This document shows, in pieces, positions 1 through 9,438 of a stretch of 30,581 bases of DNA (within the stretch, counting starts at the first letter, position 1; each line of letters starts with the position of its first letter). This stretch comes from a virus. Below the pieces are notes generated by a model, which was not told the origin of the DNA, made no database searches, and was given only the letters and a program-made list of their open reading frames with translations. The translations under genes and the position numbers were made by a program. The stretch covers positions 1-30,581 of IMG/VR virus record IMGVR_UViG_3300005436_000029; one strand, written 5' to 3'.

Positions 1-1023
1 GTATCTCCACCTTGGTTTAGACCGACATATCAAACTTCAAACCGCAGGATTACTTGGCCCAATGGATCAATAGCCATAGCGTACTCAGCCGAAGAACCAG
101 ATATGCTTCGCGGACAGAACACAATGTTTGCCTGGGTAGATGAATTAGCAGCTTTCAGATACGACGATGCCTGGGACCAACTCATGTTTGGCTTGCGCCT
201 TGGCAAGCAACCCCAGGTAATGGTAACAACTACCCCGCGCCCTACGAAGCTGATGCGAAAACTTCTCAAAGCACCAACCACGGTAGTAACTAAGGGCACA
301 ACCTATGAGAACATTGCAAACCTATCTCAAGCTTTCTTTGACCAGATTATTGACAAGTATCAAGGTACTCGGCTCGGTAGGCAAGAGTTATTGGCAGAAA
401 TCCTTGAAGATAGCGAAGGGGCGCTCTGGAAGCGCGAAGAGATGATTGAGGCGTACAGAGTTGTTAAGCACCCAACACTCGCAAGAGTGGTCGTTGCTAT
501 TGATCCGGCTACCACATCTATAGAAGACTCCTCAGAGACCGGGATTGTCGTGGCTGGCCGCGATGGAAATGGTCACGTCTACGTGCTAGAAGATCTCTCG
601 TTAAGAGCCTCACCGCAGAAGTGGGCAGAAGCCGCGGTTACTGCTTACCACAAATATGGCGCAGATCGGATAGTTGCAGAGACTAATCAGGGAGGCGACT
701 TGGTAGAACATACTATTAGAAATGTAGATCGATCCGTCGCTTACAAGAAGGTCACTGCCTCCCGAGGTAAAGTCCTACGCGCGGAGCCAATCGCTGCTCT
801 TTATGAGCAAGGCAAAGCTCACCACGTTGGAGCCTTCCCCTATTTAGAAGACCAAATGTGTCAATGGGAACAAGGTCAAGCCTCTCCAGACAGACTAGAC
901 GCTCTTGTGTGGTCTCTCACAGAGTTAACCATCGGACTCACGCATGCTGACAGTCTTAACGAAATACGTAGCAGATTGGAGGTGAGAAAACAGCATGAAC
1001 AAGCGCAACCGGCGTTCAGGTAA
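1..1023 (+). CDS. terL: Terminase large subunit (5' truncated)
   Basis: The frame is open from base 1, so the N-terminal part with the Walker A motif lies outside the window. What remains is the end of the ATPase domain, with a Walker B-like FAWVDELA about 40 residues in, and the RNase H-like nuclease domain. The nuclease carries three acidic positions expected in this family: VVAIDPATTS (bases about 490-520), DRIVAETNQGG (about 665-700) and SPDRLDALVW (about 886-915). In the family the protein pumps DNA into the prohead and cuts concatemers. It is followed by the portal gene, overlapping it by 29 bases, which is the standard order. A methionine at base 103 is inside the ATPase domain and is not the true start. 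Confidence 0.95.
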   Translation, partial: VSPPWFRPTYQTSNRRITWPNGSIAIAYSAEEPDMLRGQNTMFAWVDELAAFRYDDAWDQLMFGLRLGKQPQVMVTTTPRPTKLMRKLLKAPTTVVTKGTTYENIANLSQAFFDQIIDKYQGTRLGRQELLAEILEDSEGALWKREEMIEAYRVVKHPTLARVVVAIDPATTSIEDSSETGIVVAGRDGNGHVYVLEDLSLRASPQKWAEAAVTAYHKYGADRIVAETNQGGDLVEHTIRNVDRSVAYKKVTASRGKVLRAEPIAALYEQGKAHHVGAFPYLEDQMCQWEQGQASPDRLDALVWSLTELTIGLTHADSLNEIRSRLEVRKQHEQAQPAFR

Positions 1024-2935
1024 GCAGGACCTTCGGATGATAGTACGTGAGGAATTGAGTAGAGCCAAAGTCAACGAAGGGCAAGTCGTTAAACCCAAAA
1101 GTGCTAACTCACCACAGATGCCTGATAGTACACCACTTCGACCATCCAGATTCGATAGCACCCGACTTGGTGGGTCACCAAACCGAGAAGCACAAATTCT
1201 TCAGTTCTTGATGCAGCAACGCGGTGCTCCTGGTTCGCCATCAGCAAACTTCGTACCAGCAGATCAGTCCATCATGGACTTGATGTATCATGCGCTAGCT
1301 CCTCAAGATCCAAATACAGCGACACCACTCTACTCTCCTGGCGTTCCGCTCTTACCGATCCCAGGAATTACACCCCCTACTGGACCACGTCAATGGTCGT
1401 TTCCCGTTGGAGACAATATCTCGACAGTCCCAAGAGGGGATAGCGAGTATTCATTCGCAGATTTACGTTCTGTTGCCAAGATCTACGATGGTATTCAAAT
1501 TTGCGAGCAAGTGTGGTTGGACTATGTTGGTCGTCTCAAGATCCGCGTGGAACCCATTCCGTCACTGGTTGAGGATAACCAGGATCAATCTGTCTACGCC
1601 AAAGACATTGCCTTCTACGAGGACTTCTTTGCCTATCCAGATCGAGAGAACGGTTTAAGCTTCCGTGATTGGATTAGGCAGGCAGTTAAAGAGCAGTTAG
1701 AGGTAGACGCGTTAGCTATCTATCCACACCTTGCCAACGATGGTACGTTGCATTCCCTCGAAATACTTGACGGTGCGACTATCAAACCGTTGATTGATGA
1801 TCGCGGTCGTAGACCAGAGCCACCATTTCCCGCGTATGCGCAATACCTCTATAGAGGTGTACCCGTTGCCTGGCTGAGTGCTGACGAACTCGTCTACATG
1901 AAAGAGACCTCTGCGGTCAACCAATTGTACGGTACCCCACGCGTAGAAAAAATCATGCTGCGTGTCAATCAAGCGTTGCGCAAACAGTCGAAAGATCTTC
2001 TACGTTTCACAGAAGGCACTGTGCCAGCAGGCATGATCCAGGTACCATCTGACTCGCCGTGGACACAAGACCAGCTAGAAGAGTTTGAAGTCAATCTCAA
2101 TGCTTTGATGGCTGGCAACGATATGGCTCGCGCGCGGTTAAAGGTCTTGCCAAAGGGTTTTGTCTACCTACCGACAGACGATCCAGCAGTCAACACGCTG
2201 TTCGATACCGTCTTGATGAACATCACGGCATCCGCGTTTGGTCTAACGATGGCCGAGCTGGGCTTTGTGGAAGATGTGAATAGGGCAAGTGGTGAGTCTC
2301 AAGAGAACGTCGTCTACCGTCGCACGATGCAGCCTTTGATGTCTCGATACGAAGACCTCTTTACGCATATCCTTCGCAAATACTTCAACGAGACGAGATT
2401 CCGAGTTTGCTTCCATGGATTCGAGGAGGTAGAGGACTTCCAGACGAAGGCATCTACCTACGTCGCCCTGGTACAAGCTGGTATTCAGTCTCCAACACAA
2501 GCTGCGCAAGCATTGAAGTTACCAGTCTACGACGATATGAATGTGCCGCCGTTCATCATGATGCCGTCAGGTCCATTCGTCGTCTCCGACCTGGCCAACG
2601 ATCAACTGCGACAGGCACAAGTACAATCGCAAATTACTAGCTTGACTACTCCACCTGTACAACCCGGAGCTAAACCCGCTGACGGGTCACAACCAGCAGA
2701 CGGGCCTCAAGACGAAGACGAACCTGATCAAAAAACGTCTCGCGCAGAATACCGTAGGTGGAGAGAATGCGTTCTCAAAGATATTCGGAACGGCAAGCCA
2801 ATACGAGCATTCCAATCTACTATTATACCCACTCCCGTACTAACTGCGATGTCAACGCAACTCCAGCGCTGTGAAACTCCTGATGAAGTTCGTGCAGTAT
2901 TTAGTTCGTGGCATGGGTCGCAATTAGGAGTTTAG
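995..2935 (+). CDS. Portal protein
   Basis: 646 residues, beginning inside the end of the terminase gene behind a strong GGAGGTGA site. The middle of the protein (about residues 170-500) has the look of the phage portal family: a stem/wing region with YGTPRVEKI, then LRFTEGTVPAGMIQV and a GESQENVVYRRTMQPL helix. Portals form a dodecamer at one capsid vertex through which DNA passes. The first 120 residues are basic and low in complexity. The end (about residues 565-646) is an acidic, proline-rich linker followed by a small helical domain (SRAEYRRWRECV onward) that looks like an added appendage. Position between terminase and prohead protease supports the call. Confidence 0.9.
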   Translation: MNKRNRRSGKQDLRMIVREELSRAKVNEGQVVKPKSANSPQMPDSTPLRPSRFDSTRLGGSPNREAQILQFLMQQRGAPGSPSANFVPADQSIMDLMYHALAPQDPNTATPLYSPGVPLLPIPGITPPTGPRQWSFPVGDNISTVPRGDSEYSFADLRSVAKIYDGIQICEQVWLDYVGRLKIRVEPIPSLVEDNQDQSVYAKDIAFYEDFFAYPDRENGLSFRDWIRQAVKEQLEVDALAIYPHLANDGTLHSLEILDGATIKPLIDDRGRRPEPPFPAYAQYLYRGVPVAWLSADELVYMKETSAVNQLYGTPRVEKIMLRVNQALRKQSKDLLRFTEGTVPAGMIQVPSDSPWTQDQLEEFEVNLNALMAGNDMARARLKVLPKGFVYLPTDDPAVNTLFDTVLMNITASAFGLTMAELGFVEDVNRASGESQENVVYRRTMQPLMSRYEDLFTHILRKYFNETRFRVCFHGFEEVEDFQTKASTYVALVQAGIQSPTQAAQALKLPVYDDMNVPPFIMMPSGPFVVSDLANDQLRQAQVQSQITSLTTPPVQPGAKPADGSQPADGPQDEDEPDQKTSRAEYRRWRECVLKDIRNGKPIRAFQSTIIPTPVLTAMSTQLQRCETPDEVRAVFSSWHGSQLGV

Positions 2936-2939
2936 ACGA

Positions 2940-4403
2940 ATGGCTGATTGGAGCACACAAGCTTCTAGAGACGCCCATGTAAAAGCCGGTGGTTACTTTG
3001 CTGGACCACATCAGTCGTATCCCCTCAAAGATTCATCCGACGTTGGAGATGCCTGGGGTCTTGCAGGTCAAGCAGACGATCCAGATCAAGTGCGTCGAAA
3101 CATCGTGAAATGGGCTTCTGATAATGGTCTCACCAATGCACTTCCTGATACTGCTAAGAAATGGGCAGAGGATCACAATATGGAATTATCTGACAACGCC
3201 GACATCGTTCGACATGCCATCATCGATGGTATGACACAACCGGATGGTGTCGATCAACATGGTAATCATGTACCGATGACCGGTTCTCATACTCACCATC
3301 ATTCGGATGGCAACGGAGATTTACACCACCACGACCATACTCACGATGGTGACAACACTCATATGCACAAGCATCCAGCCTCAACGATGCCAAGAGTCAC
3401 CACACCCGACATCATTCGGACGATGCCATCTGAACTCACCTTCTACGCACCAATTGTGCGCATCGATAAAAACAAACGCGAAGTAGTTGTGAGAGCAACT
3501 TCTGAGGCACTCGACAGCTACGGTACAGTGTTTGACTTCGATGGGAGCAAAGCGGCTTTTGCAGAGTGGAAAGGGAACATTCGAGAGATGCACCAACCTA
3601 AAGCTGTTGGTAGAGCGCTTGAATGGCACCCAGTAGAGGAGCAACGCGCTATCGATGTGACTCTACACATCTCTCGTGGGGCAGAAGATACGTGGCAGAA
3701 ACTTATTGAAGAGCCACCTACGCTAGTGGGTGCATCAATTGGTGCAAAGAACGGCAAGTGGGAGAAGCGGACTATTGATGGTGAGGAAATACCAGTACTG
3801 ACTCGCTACAAACTCGTTGAGTTGAGTCTTGTAGACAATCCCGCCAATCCAGATTGCAATATTCAAATTGTTAGGGCTGGAGGCATCGAGGATCAGTACG
3901 AAACGACCGATGTGCTAGAAGAGGAAGTCGAACAAGCTACTGAGACTCGCGTGGGCAAGCCTGCTAGTGCAACCTCCCATGACGATATCCTGAATGCTAT
4001 CCTTCCAGATCTCATACGAGCGGCAGAGAAGACCGTTGGAGATAGCTTAAATGCTCCAATGAAACGCTTGCAAGCCATTGCCGCTACCCTCTCCCAGCAC
4101 TCAGTAGACGCTGAGATTACCAGACGTGTCGATAAGCTAGACGCTGCGCTGTCGGAAGTACGCTCACTTTTGAGTGAGGTAAAAGCGACAACTGAGAGTT
4201 ACGCAAAGAGACCGATGTCAGGTGGTCCGGTTGTCAATTCTGCAGGTGCATACTCACAACCGCAACAACTACAACCGTCGCAGATTGCTGCCCAGTATGC
4301 ACCCTTCGTTGAGTTACTCCAACGCCAGGGCATACTCAAGGACCGACAAGCAATACTCGACGCCAACCTGTTAGTCGAAAAAATCGCTAACGGAGGGAGA
4401 TAA
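2940..4403 (+). CDS. Prohead protease with scaffold-like C-terminus
   Basis: 487 residues in four parts. Residues 10-65 resemble the small domain found at the N-terminus of many phage proteases (YPLKDSSDVGDAW, then a helix and KWASDNGL). Residues 107-145 are a histidine-rich linker with 14 His. Residues 165-315 are the HK97/XkdF-like serine protease core; H218 (REMHQ) and S266 (GASIGA) are in the right places for catalysis, followed by ELSLVDNPANPDC, the usual end of this fold. Residues 330-430 are charged and helical like a scaffold (delta) domain. Such proteins direct capsid assembly and then cleave themselves and the capsid precursor. The GGAG site lies about 11 bases before the start, and the gene sits directly before the capsid gene. 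Confidence 0.88.
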   Translation: MADWSTQASRDAHVKAGGYFAGPHQSYPLKDSSDVGDAWGLAGQADDPDQVRRNIVKWASDNGLTNALPDTAKKWAEDHNMELSDNADIVRHAIIDGMTQPDGVDQHGNHVPMTGSHTHHHSDGNGDLHHHDHTHDGDNTHMHKHPASTMPRVTTPDIIRTMPSELTFYAPIVRIDKNKREVVVRATSEALDSYGTVFDFDGSKAAFAEWKGNIREMHQPKAVGRALEWHPVEEQRAIDVTLHISRGAEDTWQKLIEEPPTLVGASIGAKNGKWEKRTIDGEEIPVLTRYKLVELSLVDNPANPDCNIQIVRAGGIEDQYETTDVLEEEVEQATETRVGKPASATSHDDILNAILPDLIRAAEKTVGDSLNAPMKRLQAIAATLSQHSVDAEITRRVDKLDAALSEVRSLLSEVKATTESYAKRPMSGGPVVNSAGAYSQPQQLQPSQIAAQYAPFVELLQRQGILKDRQAILDANLLVEKIANGGR

Positions 4404-4406
4404 ACA

Positions 4407-6107
4407 ATGTCAGACGACTTCGAGAAGCGTCTTAAACAGTTAGAAGACGAGATGGCATCTAAAAATAAGCCAGATGCCGTCATGAAACCGAAGATGTTCG
4501 GTATTCCGGCTGAGCAGATGACCCTTCGCAATCATGCACCGGGTACAATGCTACAGAGTCCGGATACTGTACGCAATTTCAACACCATCAGCCACGAGCA
4601 AATCTTGAGAGGACCTCTGAGCGAGTTGGTCCAAGATACCGTCGCGAATACTCAAGATGCAATCAATCGTGGTATCTCAACCTCGACAGGCTTCACACCT
4701 TACGTCCTTGAGACACCATCGATTCGTATCTTCCCTACTGAGACCCCGTTTGCGAATATGATTCCTCGCGTCGTAGGTAAAGGTACGGACATTGAGCACT
4801 GGAAGTCAGTCCTCTCCCTGTTCTATTACAACTCAACCAACTCTGGTCCGTTCGGACAGACTGGTTGGGGTGGTTCTACAGATGGTCAGACTTCGATGAA
4901 CCCATTTGTGTATAACATCCAGTCGTATCAGTCTACCTACCAGACCATCTGGCAGCCGCAGACAGAAACGTTCCAGGCGCAGTGGAGATCTCGCGCGTTG
5001 GAAGGCGACTTGCAGGCACGTGCAAAGTTGGATACTCTCTACTCGCTTAAACTGCAAGAAGAGAACTGGCTCATCAATGCTGCTACAGCGTTGCACACAC
5101 CACCTACGCCATACCTGACTGCCTCAACTACTGGTGGTAGCCTTGTTGGTTCTCCTACGACCTACTGGATTCAGGTGACTGCTACAACTGCTGCTGGAGA
5201 GACTCTACCGTCAACCGCTGCTAGCATCTCTCTGCCGTCAACTTCCGCAGGTTCGATCTCGATCACATTCCAGTCACAGGTGAACCAGGCCACAGGCTAT
5301 AACGTCTATGTCGGTACTGGTAGCACTCAGCCAGCAAACGGCAGCATGTTCATCTGTGTCTCTGGAGATTTCACACCGTCTGGCCTACCCGCACAGCCTG
5401 GTGATCCGATTGGCAACACTTCCGTCACTGCGTTGCTCACGACTAAACCAACCTCCGGTGCGAATCCTCCTGCATCGAATGGTGCAACCACGACTACGAA
5501 CCAGTTCAATGGCGCGATCGCTCTCTGCTATGCTAACCCGAATGCTCTAACTGCGCCTTCGGTAGGCGAGCAAGGCATGAGTAGCGTCATCATTCAGCCG
5601 GGTGCATCTAATGGACAGTTCCAGCTTTCTGATCTCTTCAAGCTCTTCCGACTGATGTACTCGCAGGCAAGAGCGAATCCTGATTACCTGTTCGTGTCTC
5701 CAATCGAAGGGGAGACACTTGCACAGTTGATTGGCAACGCTTCCAACTTCCGAGTGGTGACCTCTCCAACGAAGGGCAACGTAGACAAGTTGGCCTTCGG
5801 CCAGGCAGTTGGCTCTATCCTCAACCCTGTCACACAGAAGTATGTCGAAGTTGTGGTGCTCCCATACATGGCACAAGGCACTATGATGGCTGGCTCTTGG
5901 ACGGTTCCGTTCCCGCTGCCATCTGGAGTGCAAGATCCGCCATTCAGAGTCATGCTGAACCAGGATTACACGTACATCGACTACCCACCGTCTATCGCCA
6001 ACCCACAGCAATGGGGTTGGGCCTACCTAGTTGACGAAGTGCTGGTGAACCAATACCAAGGTGGGTGGGGACTCATCCATGGTATTACTCCACCGTCGAT
6101 CTTCTAG
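4407..6107 (+). CDS. Major capsid protein with inserted Ig/Fn3-like domain
   Basis: 566 residues, behind GGAGGGAG. Residues 1-20 form a short charged helix; the following 100 residues contain TPSIRIFPTETPFANMIPR, typical of the N-arm of HK97-fold capsid proteins. A second conserved stretch (GQFQLSDLFKLFRLMYSQ, then NPDYLFVSPIEGETL) is the P/A-domain region. Between them, about residues 231-362, lies a Thr/Ser/Gly-rich insert with the pattern of a phage Ig/Fn3-like domain (YWIQVTATTAAGETLPS, ATGYNVYVGT). The insert makes the protein much longer than a plain capsid protein. No separate scaffold gene is present; the protease's C-terminal region may supply that role. The call rests on position and sequence pattern; the fold is inferred. 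Confidence 0.88.
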   Translation: MSDDFEKRLKQLEDEMASKNKPDAVMKPKMFGIPAEQMTLRNHAPGTMLQSPDTVRNFNTISHEQILRGPLSELVQDTVANTQDAINRGISTSTGFTPYVLETPSIRIFPTETPFANMIPRVVGKGTDIEHWKSVLSLFYYNSTNSGPFGQTGWGGSTDGQTSMNPFVYNIQSYQSTYQTIWQPQTETFQAQWRSRALEGDLQARAKLDTLYSLKLQEENWLINAATALHTPPTPYLTASTTGGSLVGSPTTYWIQVTATTAAGETLPSTAASISLPSTSAGSISITFQSQVNQATGYNVYVGTGSTQPANGSMFICVSGDFTPSGLPAQPGDPIGNTSVTALLTTKPTSGANPPASNGATTTTNQFNGAIALCYANPNALTAPSVGEQGMSSVIIQPGASNGQFQLSDLFKLFRLMYSQARANPDYLFVSPIEGETLAQLIGNASNFRVVTSPTKGNVDKLAFGQAVGSILNPVTQKYVEVVVLPYMAQGTMMAGSWTVPFPLPSGVQDPPFRVMLNQDYTYIDYPPSIANPQQWGWAYLVDEVLVNQYQGGWGLIHGITPPSIF

Positions 6108-6124
6108 GCGCTTAGGAGAGTAGC

Positions 6125-6454
6125 ATGACTCAAACGCCAACAAAGCTCCCTCCAGCACCAGTCAACATGTCTGACCTACAAAAGAAGACTATCAAAGGCG
6201 TTGAGCAGGACGAGATTTACCAAGTAAGTCTCGTCCTGGACAATGACAACGTCTACCAAGTAGATCTTCCTCGTAGTATCCTTGTCTCTTTGATAAACCC
6301 AAAGGTTACTGATGGGTTTATCAAAGTTAAGGTACAGGCAGTTAGCACTGGGTTGCTGCAAGGCGCTGGCTCTCACAGGTTCATTCACACCAGTTTCATC
6401 CGAGAAATAGTCTTTAACCAAGACTTACCTGATACCCTCCTCGGAGGTGCCTAA
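6125..6454 (+). CDS. Small hypothetical head-module protein
   Basis: 109 residues, not recognised. It starts 17 bases after the capsid stop behind an AGGAG site and its stop shares one base with the next start (TAATG). The sequence is mixed alpha/beta with a predicted small beta-barrel character (DEIYQVSLVLDNDNVYQVDL, later GFIKVKVQAV). Its place directly after the capsid gene suggests a decoration or head accessory protein, but nothing in the sequence proves that. The real start could also be the methionine at residue 14. Confidence 0.6.
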   Translation: MTQTPTKLPPAPVNMSDLQKKTIKGVEQDEIYQVSLVLDNDNVYQVDLPRSILVSLINPKVTDGFIKVKVQAVSTGLLQGAGSHRFIHTSFIREIVFNQDLPDTLLGGA

Positions 6455-8190
6455 TGACAGCTCAGTATCCAGCCCCTCCTGTTAACCAAACTGCAACACC
6501 GACATTCTCCGTAGATCCCGTAACAGGTGCTCCACTTTCCCCTACAGACGGCCAGGCAACGAACGTCTCGCAGATCAACGGCCAGACAGTTAACTCCTCA
6601 GACGGTAACATGCCCGTTGAGCAAGCTGACCTCACCACTTCGGGAACGCTCAGTGCAGCGCAGTCAACTGAGGGTACACCAGTTGCTAACGCAACTCTTG
6701 TACTCAGTGTCGGTTTAGGACAAAGTGCATGGAGAGCCTCTCTCGTAGCCGGTGCAGGATTCACGAGTGCGACAACCATTGTTGCGGACAGGACCGTAGA
6801 TGGCACTAACTGGATTACAATGGGATTCAAAGTAGGTGGCGCTCTCGCAAACACAACTGTGCAGTCAGTAGTTGGTCCTGGTCCTTTGGAGATCACCGGC
6901 AACGCTGCTGGAGCCAATAAAATCCGCATTAGATGCTCTGTACTCAATGGTGGTGAGAGTGTTGTGGTGACATTGCGATCGAGTGCGGGAGTAGCAGACG
7001 TCGGATTATTATCTTCCATTCCAGCAGGTTCTAACAATATCGGCAGCGTTACTGCTAATGCTGGTACCAACCTGAATACGTCCCTGCTAGCATTAGAGGC
7101 TGGCGGCAACCTGGCCACAATAGCTACAAATACTACTGGAGTAGCTACTGCTGCTAACCAAACTACAGGAAACGCCTCGCTTAGTACTCTCGCTGGTGCA
7201 GTCAGCGGAGGTAAGGAACAAGTCAACGTAACGCAGATTGGTGGAGTCTCTACACAGATGAGCACTGCGGATGGCGTTAGCTCTGCCAATGTCCAAGAGG
7301 TTAGCAGCACTCAATACAATTCCGGTGGACCACCACTCTCAACCGGCGTTCCAAACGGCCTCTCTCTGGATCGCAAACTAAATACGCAAGGTAAGGGGTC
7401 AACGCTCAACTCTGCTATCACTACTACCACAGCGGGGGACACTAACGTCACATTCAGTGTTGCTCCGAAGACCATCACGCAAGGGCAAGGCATCTTACTC
7501 TCTGGTTCTGGCACAGTTGAGAAGGTCTACGTCACAACTAACGCCACGATTACATCCACAACGACGGTGTTCCCACTGCAAAGTCCCATCGTTAACAGTG
7601 GACAAACATCTGCCTCTTGGGACATATTCGCTGCTGACGGCGCTGCCACAAGTGCAATGACTGCCAATGGGTTAGACATTGCAATAGTCGCAATGAATGA
7701 TCCGAGTGCGACTAATCCGAAACAATACCGATCGATGGTATCTGCAGCACAGGATGCCATAAGCGGAAAAAGCGTATTAGCGAACAATGCGGTTCTTTAC
7801 AATGGTACTAATATGGACCGCAAGAGAGGCAACCTCGACAATATCACCATACTCACGGTGGCTGCTCAAACGACTAGCCAGAACGGTGCTGACCAAACCA
7901 ACTATAACGCCAGAGGTGCAAAGGTCTACTTGAACATGACTAATGTTGGTACTGGATCTGTAACCCTCACCATCCAAGGGAAAGATCCAGTGAGTGGAAG
8001 CTACTACACCCTACTTACTGGCGCAGCCGTAGTTACGAACTCCTTCAATGTGTACGAGGTCTATCCAGGAGTAGCAGTGACGACAAACGTGAGTGCATCC
8101 ACAACTCTACCTCGCACTTGGAGAGTCATCACAACCGCAAACAACGCTAATGCAACTACGTACACATGCAGTGTGTCCTACGTGCTGTAG
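6454..8190 (+). CDS. Large beta-rich virion structural protein
   Basis: 578 residues of Thr/Ser/Ala/Gly/Val-rich sequence with almost no charged clusters, Cys or long helices, typical of beta-sandwich or fibre proteins on phage particles. At least three units can be seen. Residues 60-180 are a sandwich-like domain (AQSTEGTPVANATLVL onward). A middle linker carries NIGSVTANAG and repeated TTGVATAANQTTGNA-type text. Residues 465-578 are a second sandwich (NMTNVGTGSVTLTIQGKDP, then YEVYPGV). The start overlaps the previous stop by one base behind TCGGAGG. Because it lies between the capsid and adaptor genes it may sit on the head surface, or it may be a tail fibre component placed unusually; the sequence does not decide. 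Confidence 0.7.
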   Translation: MTAQYPAPPVNQTATPTFSVDPVTGAPLSPTDGQATNVSQINGQTVNSSDGNMPVEQADLTTSGTLSAAQSTEGTPVANATLVLSVGLGQSAWRASLVAGAGFTSATTIVADRTVDGTNWITMGFKVGGALANTTVQSVVGPGPLEITGNAAGANKIRIRCSVLNGGESVVVTLRSSAGVADVGLLSSIPAGSNNIGSVTANAGTNLNTSLLALEAGGNLATIATNTTGVATAANQTTGNASLSTLAGAVSGGKEQVNVTQIGGVSTQMSTADGVSSANVQEVSSTQYNSGGPPLSTGVPNGLSLDRKLNTQGKGSTLNSAITTTTAGDTNVTFSVAPKTITQGQGILLSGSGTVEKVYVTTNATITSTTTVFPLQSPIVNSGQTSASWDIFAADGAATSAMTANGLDIAIVAMNDPSATNPKQYRSMVSAAQDAISGKSVLANNAVLYNGTNMDRKRGNLDNITILTVAAQTTSQNGADQTNYNARGAKVYLNMTNVGTGSVTLTIQGKDPVSGSYYTLLTGAAVVTNSFNVYEVYPGVAVTTNVSASTTLPRTWRVITTANNANATTYTCSVSYVL

Positions 8191-8199
8191 GAGGTCTTT

Positions 8200-9435
8200 A
8201 TGAGCTTTATAGCCCTTGTCCCACCGATCTACTACAACGTCAAGCAATATGGAGCGCAAGGTAATGGGACAACGGATGACACTACAGCCATCCAAACAGC
8301 CATCACAACCGCACAAACTGCTGGCGGTGGAGTTGTCTACTTCCCACCAGGTACTTACATCATTTCCAACACGCTTACCATCTCTCACGATAACATGGAG
8401 CTAATAGGCGCTGGCTGGTCATCTGCAATTCAGGCAGGGTCTTCTATGCCTGCCGCCCCCATGATCCAAGTAACAGTAAGTAGCACCCAGCACCGGCGCG
8501 GTATAAAGATTGCCGAGATGTTTATCAATGGCAATAGCATTACCGGGGTCAGCGGAATTGAGCTAGACAATACATATCAAGCTCTCATTGACCACGTGTG
8601 GATACGTTTCTGTCCGGTGAATGGAGTCTACCTCAATGGTGGCCCAAGCAGCAGCTTTGGTGCTTACACTACCATACACGCCAGTACCATTTCTGATGGT
8701 GGTGCAGGAATTGGCTTACTCACCTTCAATCACGAGTTTAACACGATTACGGATTGCCTCTTTTCATTCTACAACAGCACTGGTGGATATGGTATGAAAC
8801 TCCAAAACGGCAACAACAGTATCAAAGGTTGCACGTTTGACGAGTGCGATACCTCCGTGTGGTTGTTCTTCACGCACAACAATAGTTTTATGAGTTGTCA
8901 ATTCGATCGTGGCCTGACGCAGTTCATTTACCTTAACGGAAGTAAGTTGACATCGTTCATTGGAAACTTCTTCGGTGTCTTTAGCGGTAGTGGCACTAAG
9001 TCAATGATTGTTGTGGACAATTCCAGTAACGCTTCCAACAACTTCATTGGGAACTACACACAGACCGGCACGACTTGGACAAATTTTCTGAGCGAGGACG
9101 GCGCTACTGGTACTCCCGGAAACACCTATACAGAGAACACTATTGGATCCTTAGCGGTAGTGAGGCACAATGGCGTCTTCAAAAACAATACGGGCTACAA
9201 CCCGGTAGGTTCACTTACTCCCCCTACAGTGCCGGCCACAACAGTAGCACAAACCAACAGTTTCGGAGTAGACGCTGCGGTCTTTGTGGCTGCAAGTGGA
9301 GCCACCATCACTGCAATTGCGATTGGTGGTATCTCCACTGGGCAAACATCTGGTTCTTTTAGAGTGCCTGCTGGACAATCGATAACGCTTACCTATTCGG
9401 GAGGAACTCCTACCTGGACTTGGTTCGGAGATTAA
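8200..9435 (+). CDS. Pectate-lyase-like right-handed beta-helix protein (spike/fibre)
   Basis: 411 residues behind TAGGAGG. Residues 8-75 match the N-terminal pattern of the Pectate_lyase_3 group: VKQYGAQGNGTTDDTTAIQ, then GGGVVYFPPGTYIISNTL. The following 230 residues show repeated short strands with Asn/Gly turns (NSIKGCTFDECD, NNSFMSCQFDRG, SFIGNFFGV), the coil pattern of a right-handed beta-helix. The last 80 residues form a Thr/Gly-rich beta domain that may trimerise or bind. In phages these proteins are spikes or depolymerases that bind or cut surface polysaccharide. The catalytic residues cannot be named from sequence alone. Position in the head module rather than after the tail genes is unusual. 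Confidence 0.85.
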   Translation: MSFIALVPPIYYNVKQYGAQGNGTTDDTTAIQTAITTAQTAGGGVVYFPPGTYIISNTLTISHDNMELIGAGWSSAIQAGSSMPAAPMIQVTVSSTQHRRGIKIAEMFINGNSITGVSGIELDNTYQALIDHVWIRFCPVNGVYLNGGPSSSFGAYTTIHASTISDGGAGIGLLTFNHEFNTITDCLFSFYNSTGGYGMKLQNGNNSIKGCTFDECDTSVWLFFTHNNSFMSCQFDRGLTQFIYLNGSKLTSFIGNFFGVFSGSGTKSMIVVDNSSNASNNFIGNYTQTGTTWTNFLSEDGATGTPGNTYTENTIGSLAVVRHNGVFKNNTGYNPVGSLTPPTVPATTVAQTNSFGVDAAVFVAASGATITAIAIGGISTGQTSGSFRVPAGQSITLTYSGGTPTWTWFGD

Positions 9436-9438
9436 CTC

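Noticed and set aside
5547-6011. Minus-strand frame of 154 codons inside the capsid gene
   Set aside because: Shadow of the capsid gene; no supporting signals.
6462-7310. Long minus-strand open frame (282 codons) opposite the large beta-rich protein gene
   Set aside because: It is a shadow of the plus-strand gene: lacks a ribosome-binding site, is out of line with its neighbours, and the plus-strand protein has coherent domain structure.
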